Origin: Ostrinia nubilalis
Lineage: Eukaryota; Arthropoda; Insecta; Lepidoptera; Crambidae
Direction: 5' to 3'
Length of the DNA: 64,000 bases
Assembly (NCBI RefSeq): GCF_963855985.1
Contig: NC_087119.1
Coordinates: 350,001 to 414,000 of the forward strand
The notes under the pieces are model-generated. The model made no database searches and was not told where the DNA came from. It worked only from the letters and a program-made list of their open reading frames with translations. The first letter of the stretch is position 1, and the number at the start of each line of letters is the position of its first letter. This document shows positions 36,815 to 48,565 of this stretch, piece by piece. The translations under genes were made by a program, and so were the position numbers.

Positions 36815-36921
36815 TGGGGCGCCGCATCGTAGAGGGCGGTGGGCTGGAAGTGCGGCGCCGGCGGCTGCAGCTCGTGCAGCGGCAGGTAGAAGTCGTGCAC
36901 GCGCGCGTAGTCGCGCGCCAT
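36815..36921 (-). CDS. First coding exon of an unidentified host gene
   Basis: The minus-strand ATG at 36921-36919 (context GCGGCATGGCG, G at -3 and +4) opens a frame of 35 codons plus two bases: MARDYARVHDFYLPLHELQP, then further residues ending ALYDAAP. The frame ends exactly at a consensus 5' splice site, CCA|GTGAGTA (intron starts at 36814). The peptide is rich in His, Pro, Tyr and Leu with low charge, and codons are strongly GC-ending, unlike the surrounding noise ORFs. It lies in a sharply bounded CpG-rich block (about 36820-37075) typical of an insect promoter/5' exon. I do not recognise the protein; the short N-terminal exon, long downstream intron and GC-rich leader are typical of transcription-factor genes, which is only a guess. 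Other ORFs over this block (36759-36989 minus, 36850-37134 plus) are shadows. Exon 2 was not found. Confidence 0.6.
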
Positions 36922-36928
36922 GCCGCAG

Positions 36929-36979
36929 TCAGCGCGCCGCCTCGCCTCGCCCGCGACTGCCGCGCCGGCCCGCGCTCAT
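36929..36979 (-). promoter_or_regulatory. 16-codon upstream ORF
   Basis: An ATG at 36979-36977 opens MSAGRRGSRGRGEAAR and stops at TGA 36931-36929, seven bases before the main ATG and in another frame. If the transcript starts upstream of it, ribosomes would have to reinitiate or leak past it to reach the main ORF. Confidence 0.45.
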
Positions 36980-38060
36980 GCCGCCGCACCCGCCGGCCGC
37001 GCGCCTCCGCCGACCGCCGCCGACCGCCGACCGCCGACCGCCGCCGACGAGCCTCCGGCCGCCCCGAGCCCCGACACTTTTTTTGCTATGTCTTAACTTT
37101 TACCTCGGGTCGCGGAACCACTTTCACACAGTAATCTTCAATTACGACAAACCACTTTCAGATAACTAATTCAATTTAAATAACGCCAAAATTTATGTAA
37201 ATGACTAATTATTTGCAGTAATTGTCGCAAACAACACGTCACAAGGCGACCCCTTGTTACTAACAAGCACCTACTATAAAGTTCAATCACCAAAACTTCA
37301 ATTACATTGCCGTCGTAATTAAAAGCGGGCGAGTATCGCGGCGGGCTCTATCTGGTTACAGTCGGTCGCTAATACGAGCATGTTTCAAACATTTCCCTTT
37401 CAGTCGTTTCTCCTGCGATGGACGCCGCGCAAACGTCTGAGGGATGCGAGTCGACTCGCGGCGGGACATGCATCCGAGCACACGTCACAAGTATAATCAG
37501 TATTCGTCTGAATACATTTTCCGGGGCTTGTTTCCGGTCGCAAATGCATCAGCAAGGATCTAATAAATAAATTATATTTCCAGTAACATTGAATGATTAT
37601 TCATCACTAGAATAGAACGCGTAGATGAAATCGATACAATGTTATACACTTCCACGTACACAATGTGTGAGTTCATCTGTATCTGTGCGCGGCACGACGG
37701 GCTTTCGGCCGGCCATCGCACTCAAAACCGACTTTGTCTACAGTTCTACGAATATTTTCGCGGCACTTCCCTGTGACAACGGAGTGGCACACACGCGCGA
37801 CGTGTACTATCGCTGCAATATTATTGCACTCCCGCGCAGCTAAAAGTGCATAAGGTGACGTCTATCGCCCCTGAACCTGCGCTCGCATCGCGGAAGTCGC
37901 GCGCGCCTGCGACCGGCCGCTCCGCAGTGAGCGTGCTCCATGTCGTTTCCGCAATCATAGTTCTTGGGTCGTCGTCGAACTAGGAAGGCGATGGACGCGC
38001 AAGCGGCCGGCCGGCGGCGCGCGCGCCTGATGCGGCCGCCTACACGTGCCGAGCGAGTAA
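36980..38060 (-). promoter_or_regulatory. CpG-rich leader and probable promoter region
   Basis: GC-rich direct repeats of CCGCCGAC occur at 37007-37062, just upstream of the exon. Further CpG-rich blocks lie at about 37400-37470 and 37865-38055. No TATA box or clear initiator could be assigned. The 132-codon minus ORF at 37840-38238 and its plus-strand counterpart sit in the GC-rich block and have no recognisable domain. Confidence 0.4.
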
Positions 38061-38729
38061 TAAACAAACGTAACATTATGCAACGCGCAAATCGCCCATG
38101 TTGCATTAGGAATGTAATTGCGAACATCTCGAGACGAAGTTCCTGCCTCCGGACGATCGATTTGCATTTTACAAAGTAAAGGACGAGGTCGGAATGACAT
38201 GGGTGTCTACGGGACGAGGAATATCCAAATCCAACCAAAAGTAGTTGTCTTGGAAACTGAACGTAACTAAGTAATCACAACGGTCAACATTGACTCACAC
38301 ATTTGTTTCAAAATGATAATAGCAATCTAAGACAACCCGCATATAAATAGTTGTGTGTTGAAGCATCAAATTCTGGGAAGCTAAATTAAATCAGGATTTT
38401 TTTTTATTCCACGACACACAATTAAAAATTAAAAATCGAATTTCTTGGATTCAGCAAATAAATAAATAATATGACATATGCAATAAAAGCCCAAAAATGT
38501 CTTGAAACTTCGAGTACATTATCAATGCATTGATGGGCCGTATTACGAAAAAACGCTATTGAAATTTGTAAGGTGCGTACAATATGTCTGCGCAGCGCGG
38601 AAAGCAATAAAGCTGCTGAATATTGGATACCGGCAACATTCCATCCGAGGCGTTGCACGCCGAATTCAACTGCCTATGACAACTGCGTCGGATATGCGAT
38701 GTACTCGTAACTCGGAACAGATATTTCAT
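38061..38729. other. Gene-free stretch
   Basis: Returns to AT-rich sequence; overlapping ORFs at 38422-38840 on both strands lack domains. Confidence 0.35.
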
Positions 38730-38818
38730 ATTTATTTATTCACTTCAATTTGTAAGAACTATTTATTAGTCCAAACAAATAAAGAAATTTTGACTTTGAC
38801 TTTGACTTTTGACTTTAA
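38730..38818 (+). repeat. LINE 3' tail with (TTTGAC)n
   Basis: CCAAACAAATAAAGAAATTT is followed by TTGACTTTGACTTTGACT repeats (38787-38816). This tail type is common for CR1/L2-like LINEs. The body is not recognisable. Confidence 0.55.
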
Positions 38819-41800
38819 GCAGCACCGATTGTGTGTGTGAATTCGATAGTAAAAGTACCTAGGTACTCGTAGTTCATTTCTTATTGTTCCCTATAGTGTT
38901 TCTTATATTTTATATAAAATAGGTTGTGATATTTGGGTGCAACTCCATTAACAATACTCAATATTCGGCGAAGCGCATAGAGACGCGGCCAATCGCAGAG
39001 TAAGTAATCGGCTCGGTTCTCGCCATGACCGGTGCTGCCGGCTGACTGCGCTGCGCTGACCGAAAGTCTGCTGAAACTCTTTAGATTAGCTACGGATACG
39101 ACATTGGTCGAATTGTAGCTAACTGTACCATAAGATGGCAAATAATATAATGCAGCAGAATGGATGATGAATGGAATTTCCATTTTCCATCGCCCAGTTA
39201 ATGGCGTTTTAAGTCGATATGTAATCAGGCTGTGCTATACTTATGAACGGCACTGTTTTTCATTATTGGATTGAAATTTCAATTTCCAATGAAATGAAAC
39301 TTTTCATTCCACACATCTTAGGTATGCTTTTGTAAAGCACCAAGCGAAAGGTTGCGGGTTCGAGTCATATTAATTACAAAAATCTTGATCTGGTAGTTGT
39401 AGATGTTGAATAATTGAATAAACGAGTACCAATTCCATTTTGTGATGTAGTCAATAGCCTTTCAAGAGGTGATTTTACTTTTCAACTTTAACAATTTTTC
39501 CTTTAAACAATATCGAAGCCTCAGAAAAAATTTCCACAGTCTGCGACAATGAAGTGGAAGTTTTTGTTTCCAACTCGAAATTCATCCGAAAGAAAAGTTG
39601 TTACTATTGAAGTTGAAGGTGTACTTAAAATTCACGTCCAGATGGCTAATTGACAAAATTAGTGTACGTACAAGGTGGACATTGGTCTGCAAACCGCATA
39701 GGTTTGTAGGAGTTGCGCCGGTGTCGTGGCATGGTATACAAGTTCACAACGTTGTGCCGCGGTGACCGGCGGTCAAGTTTGCGACCGTAGATAAACTAAT
39801 AAAGCTCCTTGCAGGGGCGAGTTCCGCTTCCGCCCGCCACGAATGTGGAGGTTCTATGCTTGTACTCGTAATTATGCACTTCGTCGACGAGAAACTTCTT
39901 ATCACCAATTCGTATCGCGTCTTATACGAGTAATTAAATTCAGATTGAAATCTCTTCTTCTCTCACTTCTTTTGGCCTAAAAATATTGTTTTGTCCACAG
40001 TGAATGGAAAAGCATTAAATTAAGCAAAACAATATTATATCTAACTGTAAAAAAAATAAGTAGTCATTGAAAAAACAATGAAACCGAACGCTTTTCATCG
40101 TTTACATTCTTTACATTATTCGCCATCCGTAGCAAAACGCCGTAAATATGTACATAATTGCAATAAAGGCAAAGAAATAGCAGAAAAAGAAAAGAAAATC
40201 AGCTCCTCGTTTCCTGTCCAGGACTTCCACTGATATTTCCAGTGAATACTGATACAATAACGAGAAACTACATATCCTGTTAAAATAAATCTTCTAGATA
40301 AAAATCGTGGTAAATGTCGCATCTACTTATTGTGCATGACGTAGTCAGAGATCTTTGAAAACAGTCATCATGTATTTTCTAGAGAACAGTTTTAGGAAGT
40401 ACCTATTATGTGGTTACAGAATTTCACTGTGCTGCGTTATTAGTGTCAATGATTGTCTGACTTTCCTGAAACAGGCCTGAAACGTGTATGAAATTAAGAT
40501 TTCAATTCTGAAAAAGCAATCTTGATAACGTCAATTAGAACTCTGTTCGAATTTAAAGCGCGACGCATTGTTCCATGTATCGCCGAGTGAAGCACGCTGC
40601 ACATGCACTACCATTCATGCCGATAAGACGCGGTGAAGCTGTTTCGTAAACTTCCGTCGCCATGGCAACGCGCTCGCCGGCATTAGGTATGAGAGCCTAA
40701 TAAATCCGCGGACAAATCCACCGACGAATCCGATTAGAGAGCATCGAAGCCGGCCAACTGCCACGAGCACCTCTCTGACGCGGGTATCACAATAACAAGT
40801 GATAGGTATACTACCCGGGCATAATGTTTGCAGCTGCAAATGCCTTTGTTATGTAATCTATGGAATGGTAAACTGATTTGAGTATGCAGTTTCACACGAG
40901 TTGCCTCGATGGACGGTTGAAAATACATATTCTAACTGCTGGACGATTTAGTATTACGTAACTGACTGTATAATAGGAAGTATTTATTTTGAAATGTTAT
41001 GGAATACGAGTAGCTGTGGTACACTTGCACTGCTGCCTATTCAATATTTCATAACAACATACTACAAATTACAGTCCTTTCTTATACTGAATTTAAATAT
41101 ATTTAACTTTAATTAATATCAGATTTTTCCGATCAAAGTGAAATAGCTCTATCTGAATCAACTCTGAGAAAACCGTTGCGCAAAAGTTTCAGCAACAACA
41201 TGCAGTTAAGCAATACATTAGGATGCAAGCTTCGGGAGATCTACATCTACGCACAAGTTTGCGACTTCGATGAGAACGTAAGTATATGGTAATAGAAATC
41301 CTTGGACAACACTCGAATATTCTAAAATAGCCCCCAATGTTGACAGCGAGCGACGGCGATATTAAGATATGTGTCACCGCATCAACATGAGTTCAAGAAA
41401 CAAAAAATCAATTCAGTCTACAATGTTTACGTAAGCCGCAAGTTTCCAGATGAATCTGTAACTTCGATGTAGATGTGCCAAGTCGAGTTGACGTCACACT
41501 GTAAGTCCAAACATCGGGTATCAACAACGTTGTAACTTGTAAGTTTCGAGATAAATCTTGTGTTACTTTTATTTTGATGTTTGATGTTTAAGGTATCCTA
41601 CCTACTTATGAATTATTTTGACAGTAGGAATTACTGTTTTAAGTAGGATATTATTACTTAGTTGTAAACCGAGTTGTTGAAATAGTAAATAAAATAGCTT
41701 ACTGCATTGTTTTTTTTACAAAAGAATGGTCAAATCAAATATCAAACAAGTCAAACAGAATGCTAGAACAATCAGTTAATTAAACTAGAGCACAAAATAA

Positions 41801-42272
41801 AAATATCAGCGGCCCACAGCTGGATTAAGTACGGTCCTAAAATCCAACTTTTAATTAATATAATTGAAAGTGTAACTAAATCTAGGTTTATTATCATGGC
41901 CGAGCTCAATTCACATGTAAAAAAAAACTATGAACGATTTCGATACAACGATTTAGAATACTTGACTACTATACGATATGACTGACCGGGACACGCTAGT
42001 ACACAGATCCCAATAAGGCTACAAACAAAAGCGCTCCGTCGAACTTTCAATGGTTTTTCACCAACTCGACACAAAGGATTTTCACGCAGGGCAACCTAAA
42101 AAGAGCAATTTTCATTATGACACGTTACGATTTATATGATAGCAATATGATTTTCTATTAAAAAAGTATTTTTACCTATATTAGAAACCATGCAGCGCCC
42201 CGTCACGGTTTCGTACGGGTAGATATAAAGTATTTAACAAAAAATTTAAAAAATATAAAGTTAATCTATATA
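38819..42272. other. Gene-free stretch
   Basis: AT-rich with no recognised gene. A near-perfect X-box, GTCGCCATGGCAAC, lies at 40656-40669 in a GC-rich patch. AAAGGTTGCGGGTTCGAGTC at 39348-39367 resembles a tRNA/SINE B box but no tRNA can be folded around it. Confidence 0.4.
40656..40669. promoter_or_regulatory. X-box-like palindrome
   Basis: GTCGCCATGGCAAC differs at one base from the symmetric X-box GTTGCCATGGCAAC. It lies in a short GC-rich patch without a recognised gene. Confidence 0.35.
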
Positions 42273-44358
42273 CAACGTGTCCCAAAATTCAAGGATAAGC
42301 CGGCGCCGCAGGGTGAACATAGTCATGACTGCTTTAGGAAAAATAAGAAAAAAAATCTATCTCAATTATTTTTTAAGTTACACAATAAATTATGAAATTC
42401 GTCGAAAATTGACACCCCTTATGATATTTTACATTACCACGACCACAATTTTTCAAATACTTCAGTTTTTTTGTTTGTATCGGCAACTTAAGTAGTGATG
42501 CTGTCCACCCCAATTCTTAAAACCCTCAGAATCCTTGCAGTTTTTACACAAAAGTGAATCAAAATATGATATTTCCTTAAAATTTTGAACGATTTTTACT
42601 TACACGCCACTTTGACTCGTCGTTTTGTAAAAAAACAGTATGAACACTACTGCGGCAAGTTTTTTATAAAGTTGACGCAACTATCCAAGATTCCGAAATG
42701 GTATAATACTCTAAGAAAACTAGTCGCAAAAAAGATATTATGCGTACCATTTTTACAAGCATTTCGCTTGTAAGTTAGTATGAGATAAATCTTGCAACTG
42801 AATTTAAAACCAGTTCTCCTTAACCAATTGAGCTGAAATTTGGTATACTTGTGTAAGTACGATGACAATGCAATATTATGGTACCATTGAGCTGGATGGA
42901 GTATGGAGGTGGCCATAGGAACTCTTAACGAAACGGCGGAATTACATCTAGTTTGGGTTCGTTGGACTTGTCTTTTCGAGCACTTTAGTGCTAGACGATG
43001 TTCAGGGTCCTGATGATGAAGTCAAGAGGTGGCAGGAGCTGGCCATAGGAACTCCTAAACGAAACGGCGGAAGCTTATCGAGTTTGGGTTAGTTGGATTT
43101 GTCTTTTCGAGCACTTTAGTGCTAGATGATGTCCAGGGTCCTGATGATGAAGTCAATTATAATTTTCAAACGAAGTCAAGCTTGTTTTTAAATAAGTTTT
43201 TTTTATTACAACTTTATTTTAAGCTTTTTAGTTGTTTCTTAATCTCATGGCCTAAGTGCTCGGGAAGACAAATCCAACGAACCCAAACTCGATAAGCTTC
43301 CGCCGTTTCGTTTAGGAGTTCCTATGGCCAGCTCCTGCCACCTCTTGACTTCATCATCAGGACCCTGAACATCATCTAGCACTAAAGTAAGTAAAGTAAG
43401 GAGATAAGGACCAATGTTAGGGTCTTACTAGACGTTAGATATAAATTAAAGGCGGACTGTATTTCATAGGTGTAATGATTATAAAATATATCGCTAGTTC
43501 GCGCCTACGTGGGAGGGCCGCGTCTGACACCGGTGACGGTCGTGAGGCTGAGTGGGCGTCGGGCACGTACGGAGTGTGCCGGCGCCTCGCGCGGAGCCGA
43601 TGATGGCCGATCGATGTCGAAGAAGCCCGAGGACCCGAGAAGCGCCAACAGTGCTCGAAAAGACAAGTCCAACGAACCCAAACTAGATGTAATTCCGCCG
43701 TTTCGTTAAGAGTTCTTATGGCCACCTCCATACTCCATCCAGCTCAATGGTACCATAATATTGCATTGTCATCGTACTTACACAAGTATACCAAATTTCA
43801 GCTCAATTGGTTAAGGAGAACTGGTTTTAAATTCAGTTGCAAGATTTATCCCATACTAACTAACAAGCGAAGTGCTTGTAAAAATGGTACGCATATCTTT
43901 TTTGCGACTAGTTTTCTTAGTGTATTATACCATTTCGGAATCTTGGATAGTTGCGTCAACTTTATAAAAAACTTGCCGCAGTAGTGTTCATACTGTTTTT
44001 TTACAAAACGACGAGTCAAAGTGGAGTGTAAGTAAAAATCGTTCAAAATTTTAAGGAAATATCATATTTTGATTCACTTTTGTGTAAAAACTGCAAGGAT
44101 TCTGAGGGTTTTAAGAATTGGGGTGGACAGCAGCACTACTTAAGTTGCCGATACAAACAAAAAAACTGAAGTATTTGAAAAATTGTGGTCGTGGTAATGT
44201 AAAATATCATAAGGGGTGTCAATTTTCGACGAATTTCATAATTTATTGTGTAACTTAAAAAATAATTGAGATAGATTTTTTTTCTTATTTTTCCTAAAGC
44301 AGTCATGACTAGGTCCACCCTGCGGCGCCGGCTCATCCTTGAATTTTGGGACACGTTG
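42273..44358. mobile_element. Foldback element, copy B
   Basis: The ends CAACGTGTCCCAAAATTCAA (42273) and its complement (44358) are flanked by TATA on both sides. Arms of about 0.9 kb are near-perfect complements meeting near 43160-43245. Inner arms contain about 136-bp tandem units (the CTTTTCGAGCACTTTAGTGC phrase at about 42971 and 43107). The right arm is interrupted by a GC-rich insertion (43389-43650). ORFs at 42277-42495, 42585-42916, 43718-44046 and 44136-44354 are arm translations repeated by symmetry. Confidence 0.85.
43389..43650. mobile_element. GC-rich insertion in the right arm of copy B
   Basis: In the arm, GCACTAAAG should run straight into TGCTCGAAAAG; here about 260 bp intervene. 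On the minus strand the insert ends in CTTACTTTACTTA, like the pentamer tail of the LINE at 21.3 kb. On the plus strand its distal part is very GC/CpG-rich and opens MSKKPEDPRSANS near 43614. It could be a LINE 5' fragment or a SINE; the family is unknown to me. Confidence 0.55.
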
Positions 44359-44364
44359 TATATA

Positions 44365-44554
44365 AAAGAAAGTCGTGTTAGTTACTCCACTTATAACTCA
44401 AGAACGGCTGAACCGATTTAGCTGAAAATTGTCAGGGAGGTAGTTTAGAGCCAGGAGAAGGACATAGGATACTTTTTATCCCGTTCGAAATTAAAAAAAA
44501 AGTCTGCTTAATTATTGCCATTAAGGCGGAACAAAGTTCGCCGGGTCAGCTAGT
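44365..44554 (-). repeat. Lepidopteran ACTAGCTGACCCGGCGAA repeat
   Basis: On the minus strand it starts ACTAGCTGACCCGGCGAACT and ends AACACGACTTTCTTTTATAT, passing through AATCGGTTCAGCCGTTCTTG. This is a very common arthropod repeat. It abuts the right end of foldback copy B. Confidence 0.65.
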
Positions 44555-46948
44555 AAAAAATAGGATTCTAATGGTGAAAGAATTGTTCAAATCGGTCCAT
44601 TAGTTCAATACAAATATGCAAATCTTTCCTCTATGTAATAGTTGAAATACTCGTACCTATAGAATGACTGAATCTGTAGGTACTACAATAATTCCGACTC
44701 CCGTAATTTCATTAAATCAAGCGACAATTTAATTTTCGTAGAGATCGCAATAGTACACATGCGAATTTGTTCGTTAGTGAAACGTTTCAGGGCCGCTCAA
44801 AACTTCAGCACAATACTCGTTACATGTTCGGGTAACCACCACAGTGGGAGCCAATTAAGTGCCTAGTAACCTAAAATATCATTTGTGCGGCAGTACGTAG
44901 AAATTGACACTTGCAACGAGTTTTTGCAACTATTGTATTGAAAAGTAGGTTAAATTAAATATCAATGACGTTACGATACGAGCATGCTGCATGAAACGTG
45001 ACTGACTGACTGATGAAATGCAGTTAAATGTTATTCATTTAGGGACTTAAAGAAAACTAAAACAGCGAACTGTCGTCACTGTCTCGATCTCTCCTCACTA
45101 CAGCGTGTAAACAAAGACGATTCAATAGAATGTTTTTATTGAATTTAACAAATTATCAAATCACCAAGGCACAACATAGAAGTCTATCAATAAGTACGAG
45201 TATCTTATGGGCAAGTTGGCTTCATGGATCAAATCTGTTCTATTCGTTGAGATTTTCAGATCAATCGATTCAAACTATTGAATAAGAGACCAATATGTGT
45301 TAGTCATTTCCACCCCACCTCATTAATTTGATAGCTAAGTAGATAGCCCACTGCAGAGCGTTAGCAACCGCCGCTGGTAGTCACTGCCAGTCTAGCCGCA
45401 GTGAAGCCGAGGCCGCGGCCGTCAGGTACAGTCCAAAGTTACGCCGATTGAAAATTTTCTTTCTAATTGTTTTCTTTTTCATTTCAGACTTTCATTGATT
45501 TATTTTTAGACTTTCCTCGTTTTTGTTTATGTTTTTCTGGACCGGCGGAACAGCCTGATTATAAGGTATTACTGGTATTACCTAAGTATTCTTAATTTTG
45601 TTTATTTACGAGTGCGATGTGATTATCTTAGTAAATGTCGCTTCAGTGCCAAAAAACTAAACAGGTGCAATCAATTTTTACATGTGAAAGATTAAGTGTG
45701 TGTAATATTTTTCAGAATTTCGTTTTTAAAACTGATCGGAGACCATTAAATGCTACTTAATGTTCAACATTATAAACTATTTCCAACTTATTTTCCATCC
45801 ATTGTACTGAAGTACTAAGCACTACATAGACCAGCCTCTTCAACTTTTTTTACTTTGTCTTCTGTTTGCCCGAGTCGCGCGGCCCGTAGGGGTGGGTACC
45901 ATCACGTAGAGCAGAGACAGCCGGCAGACGGAATCGGTCGGCGAACCCGCTCCCGACCGCCTCCAAGGTCATAGGAGGAGGAAATTTTCCATTCATAATT
46001 AATCAGGACTTATTAATTAATAATTATCCTCAATTTTTATTGGGTATTTTTATAAGTTTGTTTACTTATTTATTATTAAGTACACAATCTTCAAGGCGGT
46101 TACTATTAAAGTTTGAATAAATTATAATATTAAAACATTAAGGTTTACAAATTACTGATCGGTTTTATGATGACGTTTCACTTTATTGACTGGTTTTTAC
46201 AGAAAACTTTTCAATTTTATCCCTGAGCGTCACCATGAAATTCAATTTACCTAAAAGCATCGCACACCAGCCAGGTTTGCAAAAGTGTAACGAGTCAAAG
46301 GGCTGAATTTTCAATCGTCGAGTAACTTTAACATTGACAGATTCGGTATGGGAAATAAATGACAAGTTTAATCTTTAGCTAAAAGATATCCGACGATTGA
46401 GAAATCAGTTCTTAGGCAAGCTATTAAGCTAATTATCCTGCAGGTTGACTTGGTGCATAATACGCTTTTCAAAGGGCATGTCCTGTTGACATTACGCCCG
46501 ACTGCACCCCAATTGATGCAGCGCGGTCGAAGGACCGATTCATCCGATAGCGCGTTTGCCTCACTAGAGCCTACAGCTAACTAGCCGTAATGCAAGACGC
46601 TTGGCCGGCCCGACACAACTAAACACACCGTGTCAACTACCACCTTGTATAATTATGTATTATGGTGGTTACCCTGTGTATAATTAATACCTAATTCTGA
46701 GTATGCAAATGCAAGTACAACGCAAGTAAGGAACGCTCAATATCCAGTAGAAAATAAGTTAAGTAAATGTAGCTCTACTTATCAGATGTTACTTAATTAA
46801 AGCAATCATATTATAAGAATGCCTATAAAATGAATACTTATGACTTTTTAGTTTTGCGTAAATATCTGACCATTGACATACGACTCATTAATACAGTTTA
46901 GGTATACAATATGTATATAATGTTACCTACATTGTATACATATTAGAG
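44555..46948. other. Gene-free stretch with GC-rich patch
   Basis: A GC-rich patch at 45350-45430 (AGCCGAGGCCGCGGCCGTCAG followed by GTACAG, donor-like) and another at 45870-45965 could be non-coding 5' exons, but nothing is decisive. Confidence 0.35.
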
Positions 46949-47050
46949 TAGGCGCACACCGTTGATTTTTAGTTGGCCGATAGTTGTGCCCGATTTTAAT
47001 TTGTATGTATGAAGAATCGGCCAAATCGAATCGGCGTAGTGTGCGCACTC
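46949..47050. mobile_element. Short MITE with TAGGCGCACAC ends
   Basis: The left end TAGGCGCACACCGTTG and the right end GTAGTGTGCGCACTC are imperfect complements around GTTGGCCGATAGTTG/ATCGGCCAAATCG. The family looks familiar from Lepidoptera. The right boundary is uncertain. Confidence 0.5.
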
Positions 47051-47193
47051 CCATACATTATGAAACATGTAAAGTTTGCCTGCACCGACTCCAAAAGTAT
47101 CAATCATGGTATACCTACATAAATATTAATAATTCGTCCTAATAAATAAGTAGGTAATTAGTAATTATTTTTCTACGTTTTAGTGTAGGTTTT

Positions 47194-47704
47194 TTGGAGT
47201 CGGTTTTATTTTTTTTTATAAAATTTTACTTATTTCTTGCTTTTTAGTTAACTAATTATTACCTTGATGTTACCACTGAAGGTAGGCAGTACACTGAGAC
47301 CAAAAAAAATTGGTTCATAATCGGCGGAGATATTGCGTATAAAAAAGTTCATCCCCAATTTTCCACCCTTGGGGGTGAAATATTTTCTTCAAATTCGCAT
47401 GAAACCACCCTTTTGATAATACCTATTCAACAAAAAAATAATCGTTCAAATTGGTTTATAATCGGCGGAGATATTGCGTATAAAAAAGTTCATCCCAAAA
47501 TTTCCACCCTTGGGGGTTGTTTTTTTTATTATTAAATTTAAATGGGACCACCCTTGAGGTATTACCTATACGCCGAAAAAAGATTTGTTCAAATCGGTTC
47601 ATAATTGGCGGAGTTATCGCGTAACAAACATAGAAAAAAAAAAAAAAAAAAAAAAAACACATACGGGTCGAATTGAAAACCTCCTCCTTTTTTGAAGTCG
47701 GTTG
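47194..47704 (-). mobile_element. AACCGACTTC-ended lepidopteran repeat, copy 2
   Basis: Read on the minus strand from 47704 it begins CAACCGACTTCAAAAAAGGA, GGAGGTTTTCAATTCGACCC, matching copy 1 at 20258. It ends near 47196 with AAAACCGACTCC. A run of about 22 A's interrupts it at 47634-47657. The ATACGCAATATCTCCGCCGA phrase occurs twice. Confidence 0.75.
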
Positions 47705-48122
47705 AAAAATCAACGGTGTGGTATCCAACGGGATCACCGCCGCTAGGATTCATCCTCCTTAGTTTTTTTGCGATAGTTCAGCTAATAGTGATAATAATAA
47801 AAAACATAGAATAATAAAACATAACACAACTGAATTGCGATTAATTAGCGACCTTCCATGGTGGTAAATGAGAAGAGCCTTGTTCGCAGACGCTTAGCAT
47901 GAGAATAAATACCCATAAATGCTTTGGTTATTATTATGGAAATTACCATAGTGGCTGTCTATCGTAGTATTCTTGTGTGACGTAAAGTTCACACTTGTTT
48001 AGCTAACTTTCTCCCGGAAGGGTGTACCTACATTCGTAGTGGTCTAAGATAGCAGACTCCACATTTTACTTGTCAGTCAGATCGTATTCTCTAACTAAAA
48101 CATCCCCATATTTAGTATTAGC
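47705..48122. other. Gene-free stretch
   Basis: Unremarkable AT-rich sequence leading to the duplicated segment. Confidence 0.35.
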
Positions 48123-48269
48123 AGGCCTGTTCATCTCCGCGAGTTTACATCGTAAACAAAACACGCACGATGGCCCACCTACAGGATACTATTCGACAAG
48201 GCCTCACATACGAGCGAACATTGACTCACGCACGCGTATTCTTGTGTATGATGGAAGAAAATAAGGGCT

Positions 48270-48351
48270 AAATACTGTGCAGTATTTAACTGTCTAAATA
48301 ATAATAAAAACACAGAATGTACTTTTTTAAGTTGCCTCAAGACACTGAGAG
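48270..48351 (+). pseudogene. THAP zinc-finger exon remnant, copy 1
   Basis: The frame AKYCAVFNCLNNNKNTECT (48268 onward) followed, after a one-base shift, by FFKLPQDTER is the N-terminal half of a THAP (C2CH) domain: C-x4-C then the FFKxP..xER block. THAP domains bind DNA in host regulators and in P-element-type transposases. The exon is followed immediately by AG|GTAAATAAG (48352), a good 5' splice site, at the point where THAP genes often carry an intron. The same single-base frame break occurs in copy 2. Whether the source was a host gene or a P-like transposase cannot be told. Confidence 0.6.
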
Positions 48352-48565
48352 GTAAATAAGTAGTTAATATTATTCATGATAATTCATGCTAAATCAAGTA
48401 TTTCCTCCGCCATTTTCAGAGTTTGGCATTTCACGTCACATCATTTTACCGAAGTCAGCCCTATAGCTTCGGCGCAGTGCCGATCACTGACGTTTGTCAA
48501 CAAAATGGTGCTTGACTCTTGAGACAGGCTAAATTACACCATATTGTTAATGACATTGAGCATAC

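Noticed and set aside
37840..38238. 132-codon minus-strand ORF upstream of the first exon
   Set aside because: It lies in CpG-rich DNA where stops are rare on all frames; overlapping ORFs occur on both strands and none shows a domain.
39348..39367. tRNA-like B box
   Set aside because: GGGTTCGAGTC without an A box or foldable arms nearby.
42277..44354. Conserved short proteins (ORFs repeated at 10.9-14.05 and 42.3-44.35 kb)
   Set aside because: They recur because the foldback arms recur. They are read in both orientations, have differing stops, and show no family resemblance.
47634..47657. Poly(A) run as a LINE tail
   Set aside because: The run sits inside the AACCGACTTC-ended repeat at the position where copy 1 has a shorter A/T run, so it is an internal expansion.
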